A program made the position numbers and the translations under genes. From NCBI RefSeq assembly GCF_000264905.1, contig NW_006763131.1:820234-884233 (forward strand): a DNA stretch of 64,000 bases. The letters are read 5' to 3'. Positions 1 through 12,411 of the stretch are shown one piece after another (the stretch's first letter is position 1; every line of letters begins with the position of its first letter). Source of the stretch: Stereum hirsutum FP-91666 SS1. Its lineage: Eukaryota; Basidiomycota; Agaricomycetes; Russulales; Stereaceae. The notes beneath the pieces were generated by a model, which ran no database searches, had not been told where the DNA came from, and saw nothing but the letters and a program-made list of their open reading frames with translations.

Positions 1-781
1 CAATGCATTGCGATCGATGATACCGGATCTGGATGGAGGAGTTGTACCTCAGTTGCCGCATGGCGCTCAGGATTTGGGTAATGGGTATGCGTTGCTTCGT
101 GCCATGGACAACATACTTCGACCCATCACACCTGCGGAAACGGAAGCTATTCGTGTGTATGTGCTAGGCCTCAGTGGGGTAGTTCAGACACCGACTACAG
201 CGGTCACACGTTGGGCCAGGTTGCGCCTGCCAAATGGTCAGGTTGCTCGAACACTTTGGAAAGAGTCACGAAAGCCGCTCAACCAGCTTCGCATGTCTCG
301 AAATGTAAAGGTACTATATTTTCTTCTAGTCTGCTCATAATTAACACAGCTTGAACTGACCATGATTGACTATTAGATAGAGAGTGTAGACGTCTTCAAC
401 GGTGAAATGCACCGTGCCACTGATTTTGGAGAAGTCCAGTATTTCTTTCAGCTTCAGGTTGCTGGAAGAACTCGAACTGTCGCAATGGTCTCCCTACTTT
501 CAGACCTCGAAAAAGACCTCTTCTCCCTTTCGCACGGCACACTCATGTCTTACGTGCACACCGCTCATCCAAGCCTCCGTGTTGTCAATGCCACGGATAT
601 CAAGTCTGTGATTGCTAGCATCCCACACCGCATTCAGAGGTACGAAAGTGGGAGACTGAGGAGGTTTGGTGATGAGAGCGAGGAGCCATGGAATTGGGAG
701 GATCGTTTTGTGGTTGTTGAGAAACCCGGATTAGATGTTGCATCCATGGCAGGAGCTCAGGAAGAGATATTGGACGAGTAG
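1..781 (+). CDS. 3' part of a gene resembling fungal Tnp2/CACTA-type transposon ORFs
   Basis: The gene enters from the left edge, so its start is outside the window. The frame is open from base 2 to 310, an intron lies at 311-376 (GTAC...TTAG), and the second exon runs 377-781 in frame to a TAG. About 237 residues are visible. The C-terminal half contains the segment EVQYFFQLQVAGRTRTVAMV followed by a short all-beta-looking region and a terminal ENPG-like 'VVVEKPGLD' motif. From memory this layout resembles the C-terminal region of large proteins carried by Agaricomycete Tnp2/CACTA DNA transposons. No catalytic domain is visible here, so this is an inference from the C-terminal pattern only. 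It could equally be a domesticated or host gene. The coding frame is intact as far as it is seen. Confidence 0.5.
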
Positions 782-1689
782 AAAGTTGTACTTCTGTTAG
801 AATTGGGTCAATGCATGCGGAAACAGTACACATATACAAGCCATAAATCATTTGGAACTCTTTGAAGCATGCAGATACCCATAATAGACCATTACTGAGA
901 GGATAACACAAGCAGATAATCATCCAAACACAGGTCAGTGAGGTATCTCGAGCAGGGTGGTGTAAGTAAGAAGCGTGGGAACACAGGTCATGGAACAAAA
1001 ATATTGTCGTATGAATGAGATACAAGACATCACACCTATTCTAAAATAAATTTAGATAGAAGATATGCATATGTAGACGGTATATGTGCATTGCCCAAGG
1101 TTGCGCATACGTTCCGTGAGCAGGAGCAATTTCGATGAATTTTCTGGGAGAGGTCTTCCCGCCAAGTGCCGAGTGTCCATGTGGCTGTGCTAGAATGTCG
1201 CGCCTTGGATTCCGCTGGACCGGTCCGGTGTCCGATTCAAATCGCCAGGCTGTAGAACAAGATTGACTCAGGTTATTGAGATGAAAAAAAATTATCTGAG
1301 AAGGTACCTATGGTAGTCTTCCTCTCAAAGAGTGACAAATCAATTGAAGGCCAATAAATGCTAGCAATAACTCGAACACTGAGGCAAGCTCAGAAATTGC
1401 TCAGAAACCAGAAGAAGTTGTGTGGTGATTAGATCGTTCGTTCGATCTGATCTGATCTACTTTCTCACACTACCGCATCGCGCTGATGCGCCTTGTCCAT
1501 CGTTCTACTAGCGCCTAAACGAGACATTCGTCAACCTCTTCGAGGTGCCCTGCCGTCGCTCTCAGTCTCGCGCCTCTTGCAAGGAAAATAATGCACACTC
1601 TCGAGGGCATACGTCTCCTCCTCATTTGGTACGCTCTTCAGCTTGACCACCATCTCCCATCCCACAGCAACCGTGTACTTGTCGCTCAC
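782..1689. other. Intergenic stretch, no gene seen
   Basis: This is the 3' flank of the preceding gene and the presumed promoter and 5' UTR of the next. It holds an AT-rich segment near 1030-1080 and a pyrimidine-rich stretch at 1490-1600 just before the first exon of the next gene, as is common upstream of basidiomycete start codons. An in-frame ATG at 1591 would extend the next protein by 33 residues, but that leader looks non-conserved, so the ATG at 1690 is preferred. Confidence 0.5.
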
Positions 1690-4042
1690 ATGGAGCGCGA
1701 CAATATTCCCTTAGATGCAGCGGCGGCGGGACACTCTTTCTCGCCAGATACCGTAACTAACAATGCTGATGCGTTCACACTCTTCTCCCGCCAAATCGCT
1801 GAGATGCAAAACCAGCTGCTCTCTCTGCAGACAGAGAACGCTAGGTTACGGTTCGCACCAGCAGATCAATATTCTAACGAAACTTGAACTGACTGTATTA
1901 TATCTAGGTCCGGCGGGCAAGGTTCTAGCACAGAATCGATGTCGCCAAGCATGAGCCCACCGTCGTCTATAGGTACGTTGCTCCATTCTTTCAAATTCTG
2001 ACGGGTCTCACATTATTTCGCCGACGATGTAGGCCCTAGAACGCCTTACACTCCTAACCACTTTCTATATCCTTCTACTCCTATCGACCTGGACCTTCTA
2101 CCGCGCAAACTTGCCTTCACGCCATCCCCCATGCAGCCCTCTTTTCTCCTGCCCCCCCCTCAGCCTGTACCCGCATTTGCACTGTCCGATAACGATTCGC
2201 CTTCCACATCCGAGTCGCCTTCCAAATCGTCCATAGAGATACCGCCGGGAAGGTTTTGGAAGCAAAAGGCTTGGAGGGAGGCTGTTGAATCGGAGAGATT
2301 AAGGAAGAGTGTCGCAAAGCCGGAGGATACGGGTTTGGCTCTTCCTAATCGCGGCCGAGGAAAAACGAGGCTTGCAGCGGGAGATAACGTCATGTTTGGA
2401 TTCCTCGAAAATATGCAGGGCGTGGTCATTGATGGAGGCGATGTCACGTCGCTCAGGAGCTGGACTAATATCTGGTTTGATGACCGTTATGCTGAGGGTG
2501 AGCTGCCCACGAGTAGCAAGGATGTTACGTGGTTGCGCATCGGTCCAGGGGTGCGGAAACGGTTTCGAAAGGATGTCCGAGACGCGTTCACGGACCTCAC
2601 GTTTGGTGAGAATGGTTGGCAGATCGAGGCGTTCATGGAGCTGCAGTTCCCTGCGTGGAAAACTCAGCGTTGGGCTCGGACGGAGAAGTTGAAGTCGAAG
2701 AAGCGGGCGACAGATCGTGCGTTTCTCTTCACTCTTGATGTATACAGTCAATGTTTTTTTTTCAAAGCCTATCCAAAATCTTATCCCTTTTTTTCTTTTA
2801 TCTTCCCTGAACACAAGCTAACTTGTCCTCACTCCTAGTCTCTTCGGACTATCCTGAGAAGAAAGCCAAAATTGAAGCCTTCGACACTCCCGGTCCATCT
2901 GGCAGCGTCAACATGGAGGATCTCGATCCACTTTGCGCCTCCACGGATGTCGCCACCGATTCACCTCGCGCTAATCGCGACTTTGGCAATACATCCAGTC
3001 GTGGCGGCGACGACAATGCATCTATTCGTGGCCGCTCGCTCGAGTCCCATGTAAAGGGTGCCCCTACTACCGGTACACCTCCTCGCAATGTTGACGCTAC
3101 ACGTTGTTTGAGCGCTACACCCGCTTCAACCAGTAACGCTACTGCTCAGGATGCCCAAGACACCGTTAGAGACGGTAAGCTTTACTCGGGCGCGTTATAT
3201 CCTCCTATTAGTGCTAATCATTATCAGTGGTTCCTCACGAGACTGAAGCCGAGGTGATGGGCGTCGTGTCAGGTCAAGTTTCATCGTCACCTTTCCATTT
3301 GGTATCTTCATCGAAGGAGCTCAGCATTTCGAACACACCGCCTCCAGATAGTTCACTATACGCTACTGGCCTATCGAACGATCTACCTCCGGGTCCCACC
3401 GACAAGAATCGGACGGCAGTCTTGTCCGCACCTTTCATGGTGCGTTTCTCTCATGCTGTCATTATACCACTTTTCACTAACAGTAGCTTTATTCTCTTAG
3501 GAGAATGATATATTGTGCGTATCCTCACGGTATGGACTCTCGGATGTATCGTTGACCATGTCATTTATTTGCAGAGCCGGCACTTACACACAGGCAAGCA
3601 CGGACTCAGTGTTGCTCCCTACCGAATCAGGTTCATCCGTGAGTTGTCTGTTTCGTCTACATCTGCATTGATTCTCATGCTCTAAATATACAGAGTCGCA
3701 TGGTGTCGTCTTACCCAACACCCAGCAACCCTATGAGTGTTCAGACGGATGGCGGAGTGAAGGGGGGCAAGTCCCTAACTCCCGGTGTAAAGGATACGCC
3801 GAAGTAAGCTGCACTTTTTACCATTTTCGCCTCCTTCTTAGTACTTATACCTCTCAACGGCTCAGACGGAACTGCGCCTTACAGTGGAAAGCAGCGTGGC
3901 CCAATATGACGCAAGCCGCGTTCGAAAAGCACTGGAGCACGTTGGCAGACGAGGTGAAACAGGTAAGCCGTTCTATACCACCTCGCAGAAATGCTGTTTG
4001 CCTGACTCGTACTTTGAATAGACATACAAGACTGTGAAGTAA
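1690..4042 (+). CDS. Ten-exon protein of unknown function with a short N-terminal coiled coil
   Basis: I do not recognise this family. A consistent model joins ten exons into 585 residues: 1690-1844, 1908-1972, 2033-2716, 2839-3174, 3228-3439, 3501-3514, 3575-3638, 3694-3803, 3866-3962 and 4022-4042. Every junction keeps phase and has GT/AG ends. Residues about 26-48 form a leucine-rich heptad stretch (FTLFSRQIAEMQNQLLSLQ) that could dimerise. Residues about 110-300 are basic and contain many Trp residues (WREAVES, WTNIWFDD, WQIEAFMEL, WKTQRW), suggesting a folded domain, perhaps nucleic-acid binding. The middle is Ser/Thr/Pro-rich and probably disordered. The last 35 residues contain a small conserved-looking segment (QWKAAWPNMTQAAFEKHW). 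One exon is only 14 nt. A lineage-specific regulatory protein or a transposon passenger are both possible. Confidence 0.65.
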
Positions 4043-4524
4043 ATAGGTATGTCGGCAACTGCACGCCTTGGATTCGACGACGCTGATATCCAGTCTTCTG
4101 TAGAGCTTATCGCACTGCATGGGCACGCGACCCTCTCCCTTTCCACGCCCTTACGACCCTCGTGCGATTCGTGGAAATACCCCATTCTCATTTTTTCATA
4201 CTCTCTTTCTCGGTAGACACAAACATGCTGTCCGGCTCAGCATCGATTCAGGCTTTCTTTCTTGGTAGACCGTCGAGAGCTGTGGCGGTTGTATTGATGT
4301 GGCGCGAGATGCGGCGGAGCAGACTCTCGTAGATATGCATATGTATACGTAGAATCAACAATAAAAGCACCCTTTCGTGCCAAATATCCCGATAGACTGT
4401 AAATTGGAACACATGGAATCTCATAGAATCTCATAGATACTACTAGGTGCCCCATGTCGCCGAAATGAGAGCTCAACGGCCCCATAGCTATTCATAGATA
4501 CACATCTCGGAATGGTCCAAGTTG

Positions 4525-4576
4525 CGACGTGTATCTATGGAATAAGCGGCAAGTGCGATTCCATAGATACACGTCG
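4525..4576. repeat. Perfect 18-bp inverted repeat (hairpin), 16-nt loop
   Basis: The left arm is at 4525-4542 and begins CGACGTGTATC. The right arm at 4559-4576 is its exact reverse complement, ending GATACACGTCG. The loop is 4543-4558. Further partial copies of the word TAGATACAC occur just upstream at about 4490-4505. It could be the tip of a small fold-back element. It does not abut a gene end, so a terminator role is unlikely. Confidence 0.8.
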
Positions 4577-6034
4577 ATGCGGTTTTCACTGGGATTGAGC
4601 AGCAGAAACGAACATCCGGGATGTTGAACTCGCGTCGATCGCCATGATCGTGCATAAGCAGCCTCGGGTTCGGGAGACAAGTTTGCCATAGGGCCACCGC
4701 CACTCACCGCTGAAATCGGAAATGTCGTTGTCTAACAAAGATCTGTTTGGATCAGGACAACAACAGCGAAGGAAAGCACATGCAAGCCATCCTATTTCTA
4801 GGATCCGAACCGAAACCATGAGGTTATACCCGGCGTCCTGTTGAAATAAACATAGCCTTCGCGTCGAGGAGAATCCGAGGAACAATGTCTCTGCCGGGCT
4901 GTTGATCACGATGACAACACGAACACCAGTAATACCGTTACAGGCAAAGATGTGCGATGCAAACATAGCAATGGAGCAAAACAAACGTATGTGTTACCCT
5001 TTCAAGCCAACCTCGAAACCCCGACTTGTGCTGAGCACTATGCTTACCTTGTGAGAGTACGACAGATAGGAAGCATCAAGCTTTCAGCGTACGAGGTCAC
5101 TTGATGACTGAAGTCAAACACCAACTGCACATCTGAGCAGTCAGAGCATAAGGGCCAATGCCACGAATCGCATCGGTACCTTTGGTGGCATGAGACACCG
5201 AGATATAATGGTTTCTCTCGGGCATACGAGCTGTTGTTGAGCTAAATTTGTGATGTGTAAACCGATCCTCCATCAAGAACTGTACCCAAACACAGGAATG
5301 CCCCGGTTTAAGCTTCCACGAGGGACACTATGCAGGAGTATACCGCCGGGCTTTCCAACTATATGCAGATAGAGTCCGAGAGGAAGAGGGTGCGAACGAT
5401 TAAGAAGACGGCCACGATGAGGAAGATTCACCTGAGATAACCTCGAGCTTTTCCATCATGGAAAGGGACTAGACACAAGGGAGGATGACCCAGCACCTAA
5501 GGATGAGACACCAACATCCGGTTCACTATCTGCGCTGGTCAAAGGTACTTGGGCCCTGACACCCAGTCGCAACCTCCTTGGGTGCCTCGTGAGGATGTCT
5601 TAAACTGTGTCCAGACCTCACTCCGAGCCTACCATGTATTCAACCAGAACAAAAGTCCTTTCGGAAAAGCTAAGTGGTACCGGTCAGCTCTCAGGCGGAG
5701 CGTGTGTTGAACAGAACCTTGCTCACGATATTGTGCTAATTCCAGGCTTTCGCATGATGAATACCATATTCGTCCGAGAGTCCTTTAGTGCTGGTGTAGA
5801 TTATTTCGGTGAACTTTGTCGCCGTTCGGGAGAAGCTGGGAAGAGATGGACCCAGTTCAGCGTTCAATCGTCGATTCGTTCATCAGCAGGAGTATTCGAA
5901 GGTCGGTTGATGGCAGTACGCGGTAAAGGCGACGAGGCGTGGGAAGGAATAGAATCCCGCCATTGTGCGGCGCCACAGCTTCTCACGGGGAAAACACGCT
6001 CCTGTCACGCGGTAAGTGCCGGGAGCGTCTTGTC

Positions 6035-6385
6035 TGTGACGGGATCGTGTTTTTGTGGCACCTGTGTAGTTAGTTAGGGGAGGGGGACCTCTGGCAATGA
6101 AAACCGTTCGAAATTCCCTCGAAATTCCACGGAGTGACAACTTTGATGGCCATGAGGTAAACCCGGCAACGGCACCCGAACAGATAAGATTGATGGGCGG
6201 CGCCTTGCGTACCACTGAAGCGCCCGCACTGGATCGTGTTTCTGATTATCGGGAGCGTGTTTTTCCCGCCTCGTCCCACCTTCGGTAAAATTCTGGCGGG
6301 GAGCTTGGTGTGAAGCGCCCAGGTGCGCAGACACCTTCCTATCCAAAAAAACACGATCCAGTCCCATCAAAACACGATCCAGCGC
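6035..6385. repeat. Cluster of GGATCGTGTTT / AAACACGATCC motifs
   Basis: The word GGATCGTGTTT occurs at 6042 and 6231, with the variant GGGAGCGTGTTTTT at about 6250. The reverse-complement form AACACGATCCA occurs twice at 6350-6360 and 6370-6380. A variant AAAACACGCTCC is at about 5990. Direct and inverted copies within 400 bp suggest the ends of small, possibly nested, terminal-inverted-repeat insertions. I could not define a target duplication. Confidence 0.5.
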
Positions 6386-6500
6386 GCCTCCGTCACGCCC
6401 GCCACACTCCCTCCCTCGCCACCCTTCGCCGGCTTCCCTTCAGTCGCTTTGCTCAGACTCAACCATCCACGGCTCTGTAAAAATTCTCAGAGACGTGCCA

Positions 6501-9500
6501 ATGCTTGAGAAAGCCAAAATTGATTTCTGGGCCGCTTCGCGGCCATTTTCAAAGTCCTGTTTTATTTGTTAGTGATGGTATGTATTTATGTGCATGTACA
6601 TGTTTCAGAAAATGTAGAAGTACGCTATAATATATGTTTTTTGTTCTCAATGCATGTATAACCTATTCTCCGAGTCCCTTACAACGATCGGCCCATAGAA
6701 ATCAACCTACAAAAATGAATGCAGCTCAGACCGCACCTCCTTGCAGCGGTGCCACACTCAGCCACACTCCCTTGCTCTCCCGGCGTGTCGTCACTATCCG
6801 TCACGTCACGTCACACTGTTACCGTAGCGCGTTTTTTCCATTTCCCAGTTCCACTTCTTTCTTCTCCACTTCCACCCCAAGCCTTTCCCTCAACGGTACT
6901 ACTTACTCCGTGCGCCTCGCATATTCGGACAACATACTGGACATCATATCTCTCTTGGGACAGAACCTGATGATGCGTTTCTCATATATATAGCTCCACA
7001 ACGACATGCTCGCTCTGAAGAGTCTGCTGCAGGTGATTTCGATGACGGCCCGGCGCGCTCAGAATGCTGTATACCAGTTGTTCACGGTGGCACTGGTGAG
7101 CTTTTGCAATGTCGGGATCGGTTTCAGCTCTCTGCATGTGCTGAGAATTCTGGTGAAAAGACTAGATGAAGAACACCTTCCGCGAATACAGCACAGCGGT
7201 GGCTATGGTACCGAAAATGTATTCTTTCCAAACCCGATATGCTGACCATTGATGAAATACACATTGACGTCCCAATTTAGCTGTGTACCTATCATGGCAC
7301 TCTGAGAATGATCCCTGGAGGGCTTTGACGAGTTACTTGCTGTCTCTGCGCTGGCTAAATGATGTCACTTTCTCTCTTCACATGCTGCCCAGAAATATCG
7401 AAACCTTTGGCTGCGCACAGGAACCGACCATTTCCTGGATACTCCGGAATGGTTCCTCACATCAACTATACGGTAGGCTCCTACCCTTCTCAGGTATACC
7501 GACGTTTGCGTGCTTCCTCATGCGCGACTGTATATCACAGGCTACCCAGAGATTTTCCGCGCAGCTCACTCTCTGGATGGTCGCGGAGCATCCGAAGGTA
7601 CGCCGCCAGTCACGCTCGTCGGGTGCATGCTATACAGAGACCATATTCCTCGAGAAAGCGGGTATATCTACTCACACAGATTGGTCTGATCTCCGATATT
7701 GGACCTTCTTCGAGATGTACGTGTTCATCAAGTTTAGAATGGGCTCTGTGATGGATGACCTACGGAAGTCGGGGGACTACGAAGTACGCGTTGTCCTATC
7801 AAACACCCCCCCTCCAATATTACTTACCTTTGGAATGGTGTCATAGTTGGCCATTTCGTAGCGTTTCTCGCCGTATTCATCGGTAGGATAGCATGCCCTT
7901 GTCTTTTACCTTTGATCTTACTCGAATGTGCTCATTAAAGTCGGCGGTGATTGTATCTCTTCTTCTCGCCAGGCTTGGAACAACATCCGACCTCCACAGC
8001 TCATCCTCGGTATCTATACACCTCAAATACCGTAGACCCACCGCACTCCGCCCTTGTACTTTGCTCCCGCTCTCTCGCTCCTCCATCCTTGGTCGTCCAC
8101 CAATCGTTCACCGAGCTTTCTCCACCCGACGCTTTCCTCCCATCGTCGGCAATCACGTTGGTTCATTCGTTGGAAATTGGACCCTCGGTACCACCACCTC
8201 CGACAACCTTCTCAACATTTCTCTCGTAGGCCACGGTCCCGTACACGGATAAAATTCGTGTTTAGGATACCTGCAAGTGGCACGTATGTCCTCTCGCACA
8301 CGCCCTTACCGCTCTCGGCTCACCAACTCCCGTCTGATTCCAGGAGGTGATATTATGCGACCACCGCACCCGTGAAAGACATCTCGCCGCTCTCGACGGG
8401 CATCTTGACGATCTTAAACTCAAAGGATTTGTGGCGTCGCCCGTTTCCCCTCGGATAATCTAAATATCTAACCTTTAAGGAGGACGAATTCCAAATAGGC
8501 TTTCTTTCAAGTGGCCGATACGGAAAAGGACTGGTACCATCAACCCAATCTTGCGGGATATTCCGACTCTGATCCTCAGGTTCAAGATGCCTCGGTTTGC
8601 GCGGACTCAGAACGCCACACTGTTCCCACTCAGTGTTGTCGAGATCACTGACATGGAATCGGCGGTGCCGCACGAGGGCTCAGTGTCCAGGCACCAGTGC
8701 TGAAGGTGTGATGGGTATGCTTTGATCCTACGGGAACAGATATCAGTTGGAGGTGGGTGGCTCAGCCGTTGCAGAGTAGTGAGTCTGTAGTTCGGAGTCT
8801 GGTCGACCTCTCAATGATAAAGTTTCTTCCCGATAATGTGTTAGGAATGGATCTATCCGTCGTTTTCTACTCCATTGCTTCTATTGCGTTTGAGCGGTGT
8901 CTCCGTACATCTCTACGATGACTTGAAGGAGCTCGACGGATGCATTGGGCGCCCTGTAACTCTGATCTGACGTTGGCATGTGCGACGTCAGTGGGAGCTG
9001 AACTTTGTTCGTAGGCGCCTGTTTGTGTCTGTGGACACCAGTAACCAGTGCAGGCTGCCAGTAAACGAGAGATGATCACTTCCGGCGTGGAGATGTTGGT
9101 TTTGAAACAGTTGTTGTCCTCTCGGATCTTGCTTCACAGCGCGCCTGCCGTTGATGATCTGTGCTAGTACTCGGTCAACCCGAGGCGTGAAGACGCCCGG
9201 CGTATCCGTCGCTCAGAGGTGAGTACTTCTTGGTCCGACTTCATGATTCCCTAACTCAAGAGAACCCGCTCATTCCATGTATAGTGATTGCATCGCGTTT
9301 GGTCTATGTTCGTACTCGGTGATGATGAAGGTGGGTCGTCCGTGATTGTTGCATACGGCTGTGGTATGGCATTCCTCCAAGGGGTTGCTTATCTCTATAT
9401 TTCATGGCAAGGGAAGCCCATTGCGACCTGATACGACAGCCCTTTCAGTTCGGCAAATGTATCATGAACGTGTCGTTATTTATTAGGCCCTTCATCGAAG

Positions 9501-10640
9501 GTGCAACCGACTTCTACTATCAATTCCTGGCACATGCCGAAGTGTCTCACTTCTCCCACACGGACGTACGACATCCTGCGACACCCGAGTCCGCTCTTCG
9601 TGGGTACGATGAGATGCGAACACAGGTGAGCCCTCACTGCGCTTGACAATGAACGGCGCCTTGCCTACAGCGGTCTGTACAGGCTTATGAACTCCACTCT
9701 TCTATCAGGAACGGTCTACCCGACTCGCTCACTGAACTAACAACATTGCAGAAACAGTGTTCTTTCTCTCAGGTTCGTAGCAACACGTTTCTCAGCGGTG
9801 AACATAGAAAATTACCCTGTGAGCCGGGAATAGCTTGCCAGCCAAACCTTACTGCTAGCCGCCGATCCGTACCTGTCACCTTTATCGACGACTTTGAATC
9901 TGCCCTAGCCCCGGTCTTTCAGACCACATATACAGACTATGCATACTCATGTCTCAGCACCGCGACCTAATACCCCAACGCAGTGCTAGCACTCCTCGTG
10001 TGTTTGCTTTGCCTTGATACATAGCATGGCGTATACACTAGCACAGGAGGAGGACCGAATAGGACCGAATATTTACTTTCTGCGAGAACCTAGTGCGGTT
10101 CGATGCATCGTGTTTTTCCCATATCCGGTTCTGTTGTAGGACACGCCGCAGGAGGGATGGCAGCAAGAGCGTTTCGCCGTGTTCCTCAAGTAGAATGCCA
10201 AAACCAATGTGCCGCATATAGCATGATATGGAAGTAGCACTCAATGAGCTGGGAAAGGAGCACACTATCAGTTTCGGTAATTCATGTGTGTGATTGTTAT
10301 CCTCTTACCCCCTATGTGGTCGTTGGTGAACACGTTGGAGGTGTGGCTTTGTTTTGAGAACGTGGCTAGACTTCAGCACTGTTTGGACGGCTACTGTACT
10401 TCGTTTGCAATCCCTGTTTCTATCAATGCACTCTTGTTATAGGTTCAGCTCGTCAGTTCTGGGAAGAGAACGCTCAAAGTGGTTGGTCCCGGGATGTTCC
10501 AGGCATTCATCTCATCAAACCAGTCATTGTTATTGAAGTCGAGTCTGGTTTAGAGTTCGCCAACAAAATGGAGATAATGCGCGGAGAGATTCGTTCGACC
10601 GTTTACGAACACTACCTGGATATATGCAGTTAGGCCAAGA
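6501..10640. other. Region with discontinuous open frames, no resolved gene
   Basis: Several plus-strand stretches stay open for 200-560 nt: 7006-7245, 7283-7846, 7893-8252, 9404-9646 and about 10430-10645. Some read like exon fragments, for example the segment around 10440-10640 that includes IGSARQFWEENAQSG and ends at TAG. I could not join them into one phase-consistent model, because stop codons or frame changes intervene. This may be a degraded multi-exon gene or a lineage-specific gene with unusual introns. No domain is recognised. Confidence 0.3.
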
Positions 10641-10685
10641 AGGGAGTCCATACAGCGGATACGAGGACTCACCTAACCTGCCGAG

Positions 10686-12411
10686 TCATGTATCTTCAGG
10701 CATCTGTAGTCCACCACCGTACCCCCTGTCCATATCTGGCCCTGGATTCAAATCCAAACCATACCCCCAACCCTTCTCCAGCAAGGCTAGCACCATCCCC
10801 TCTTCGGTTTCATCCATCTCTAAGCCACCCTCTCCCTCCTCCTCAGAGATAGGGTCTTCCAGTACACCTGCCGACCATGTCCGCGTCGTGGTCAAACATT
10901 TGCGCAAAAGGACACCCATCTTCCCCTCTAGTGCATGCCGCAGTGCAGCGGACGGTGCCTTTTCCCGAAGAGAGTTCGACGAGAGTCCAGGGGCTGGATC
11001 GAGACAGAAGGATAAGACGTGACAGAGATGGTGGAGAGCTTCTCTTCGAGCGAGGTGTTTGATTCGAGCGCTACGAGGAAGTCGGAGTGGCTTCCTGCTT
11101 TGGGTAGTGGGTGTTTGACTGCCCGAGTCAGGGTGCGAAGATTGAGAGTGTAGGGCTGCGGCGGCGACCTTTGAGTCGAGTTCAGAAGTATTGTACAGAC
11201 CATCAAGTTCGCGGAGAGCTTCGAGTATGACACTATCTAGTAGTGTCTGAACAGAGATCGTCAAGGCAGCGGAGTGTTTGGAGTAGCGCTGAGAGATATC
11301 GACGCATATATTGTCGAGGACTTGGCGCACCGAATGCAGGAGATACACGATATCGGTAGGGTCGATGTGTGAGATCGTTTGAGGTCGTGATGTCGTCAAA
11401 TTTGTCCGGTTTACAGAGGGTTTTGGTGCGAGTAAGAAAGCATCGAGCCGAGTCGAACAGGCAGGTACTATGGAGCGAACAGCTGGAGTAAGAATCCGTG
11501 TACACAGAGAGCCGAGAATCGCTTCGAAGGCGTTAGCAATGTTGTTGTCGCCTTGCAGATACAGATTGAAGAGTGAATCTGCCTGCATCGTGTCGTCCCA
11601 TGCTGTCCGAGTTGGTCTCTGGGCTTTGCGTTTTCCGGCGTATGCGCCGGCGATGAGGGGGAAAGAGTAGCAGAGTACGCGTGGAACAAGGTCGGACACA
11701 GATGGCAGCAGCGTTGTTGGTGAAGGCATATAATCTTTCATAGAGGAAGGCTGAGATAGCGCAAAAGAAAGAGCATGGCCGACGGCGTCAATGCACCCAA
11801 GTGTGGAAGCCACGCTCACGACGGCTGAAGGTCGTTCTGAGTCAAGGCCAGATGAGCCAATGTCGACCAAAGACTGTAACGTTCGAAGAGCTTGCGCGAG
11901 AGGTGGAGGGTGCCAGGTCACTATGGATTATTCTCCATGGTAAGCTCGTGCGGAAACGTGGATGGGCAACATGTAAGAAAGACTGACAATGATCATCCGG
12001 AGACAAGAACATATCTATCTTCGTCCCAAGGTGAGGCATAGCTATGGGTATATGCGTGGAGGATACTGATTTTTTGCTTTTCTTTTGCTTCTTAGGGCCT
12101 GTTGCCGGCGTAGTGGATGATTCTGTGCCTGTATCTGACAAGTAAGATGCTGTAGCGCCAGATGCACGAAGAGCTAACAGCTCTATTGCAAGTCCGGATG
12201 AGTCCAATTTCGAGACAAAAATACACATGCAAATCTATCAGACACACTCACCAATGCGTTCGGACTCGGATATCGTTTTCATCTCGCGAAGAGTGCCTTC
12301 GAGCTGCAGAGCTCGGTCCCTCCATGTCTCCTCTTCGGAATGTTTCAGAGGTAGAATGGGGAAGAGACTCCTTAGATCACAAAGAAGATCTATATAGTAG
12401 TTCACGATCAT
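10686..12411 (-). CDS. Conserved-looking helical protein of unknown function
   Basis: The three-exon model is 12252-12411, 11988-12182 and 10686-11920, giving 529 residues. The introns have GTGAGT...ATAG and GTCAGT...ATAG ends and all phases agree. The start at 12411 (MIVNYYIDLLCDLRSL) is chosen because the next upstream ATG would need an intron with poor phase. The N-terminal 50 residues are helical with a coiled-coil tendency (EETWRDRALQLEGTLREMK). A Lys/Ser/Thr linker with KKQKKSKKS follows at about residues 75-85. The large last exon is predicted helical throughout, and a Glu-rich acidic segment (SEEEGEGGLEMDE) lies near the C-terminus. I do not recognise a family. The length, start and splice sites make a real gene likely. 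Confidence 0.7.

Larger units (their letters stand above)
4043..6500. other. Gene-poor stretch with a hairpin and short inverted motifs
   Basis: No reading frame here has a believable exon structure. The stretch holds several copies of a CATAGATAC-type word at 4420-4580, a long hairpin at 4525-4576, and between 5985 and 6385 a set of GGATCGTGTTTT motifs present in both orientations. The open frame at 5607-6077 has no recognisable domain and no supporting splice context. The stretch is probably old repeat material. Confidence 0.5.

Noticed and set aside
1165..1260. tRNA-like stretch with a GATTCAAATC box
   Set aside because: The T-stem does not pair (A opposite C at the loop-closing position) and no acceptor stem could be found.
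1591..1689. Upstream in-frame ATG extending the orphan gene by 33 residues
   Set aside because: The extension contains an intron-like GTACGC...CACAG segment and reads like leader; the downstream ATG is the simpler start.
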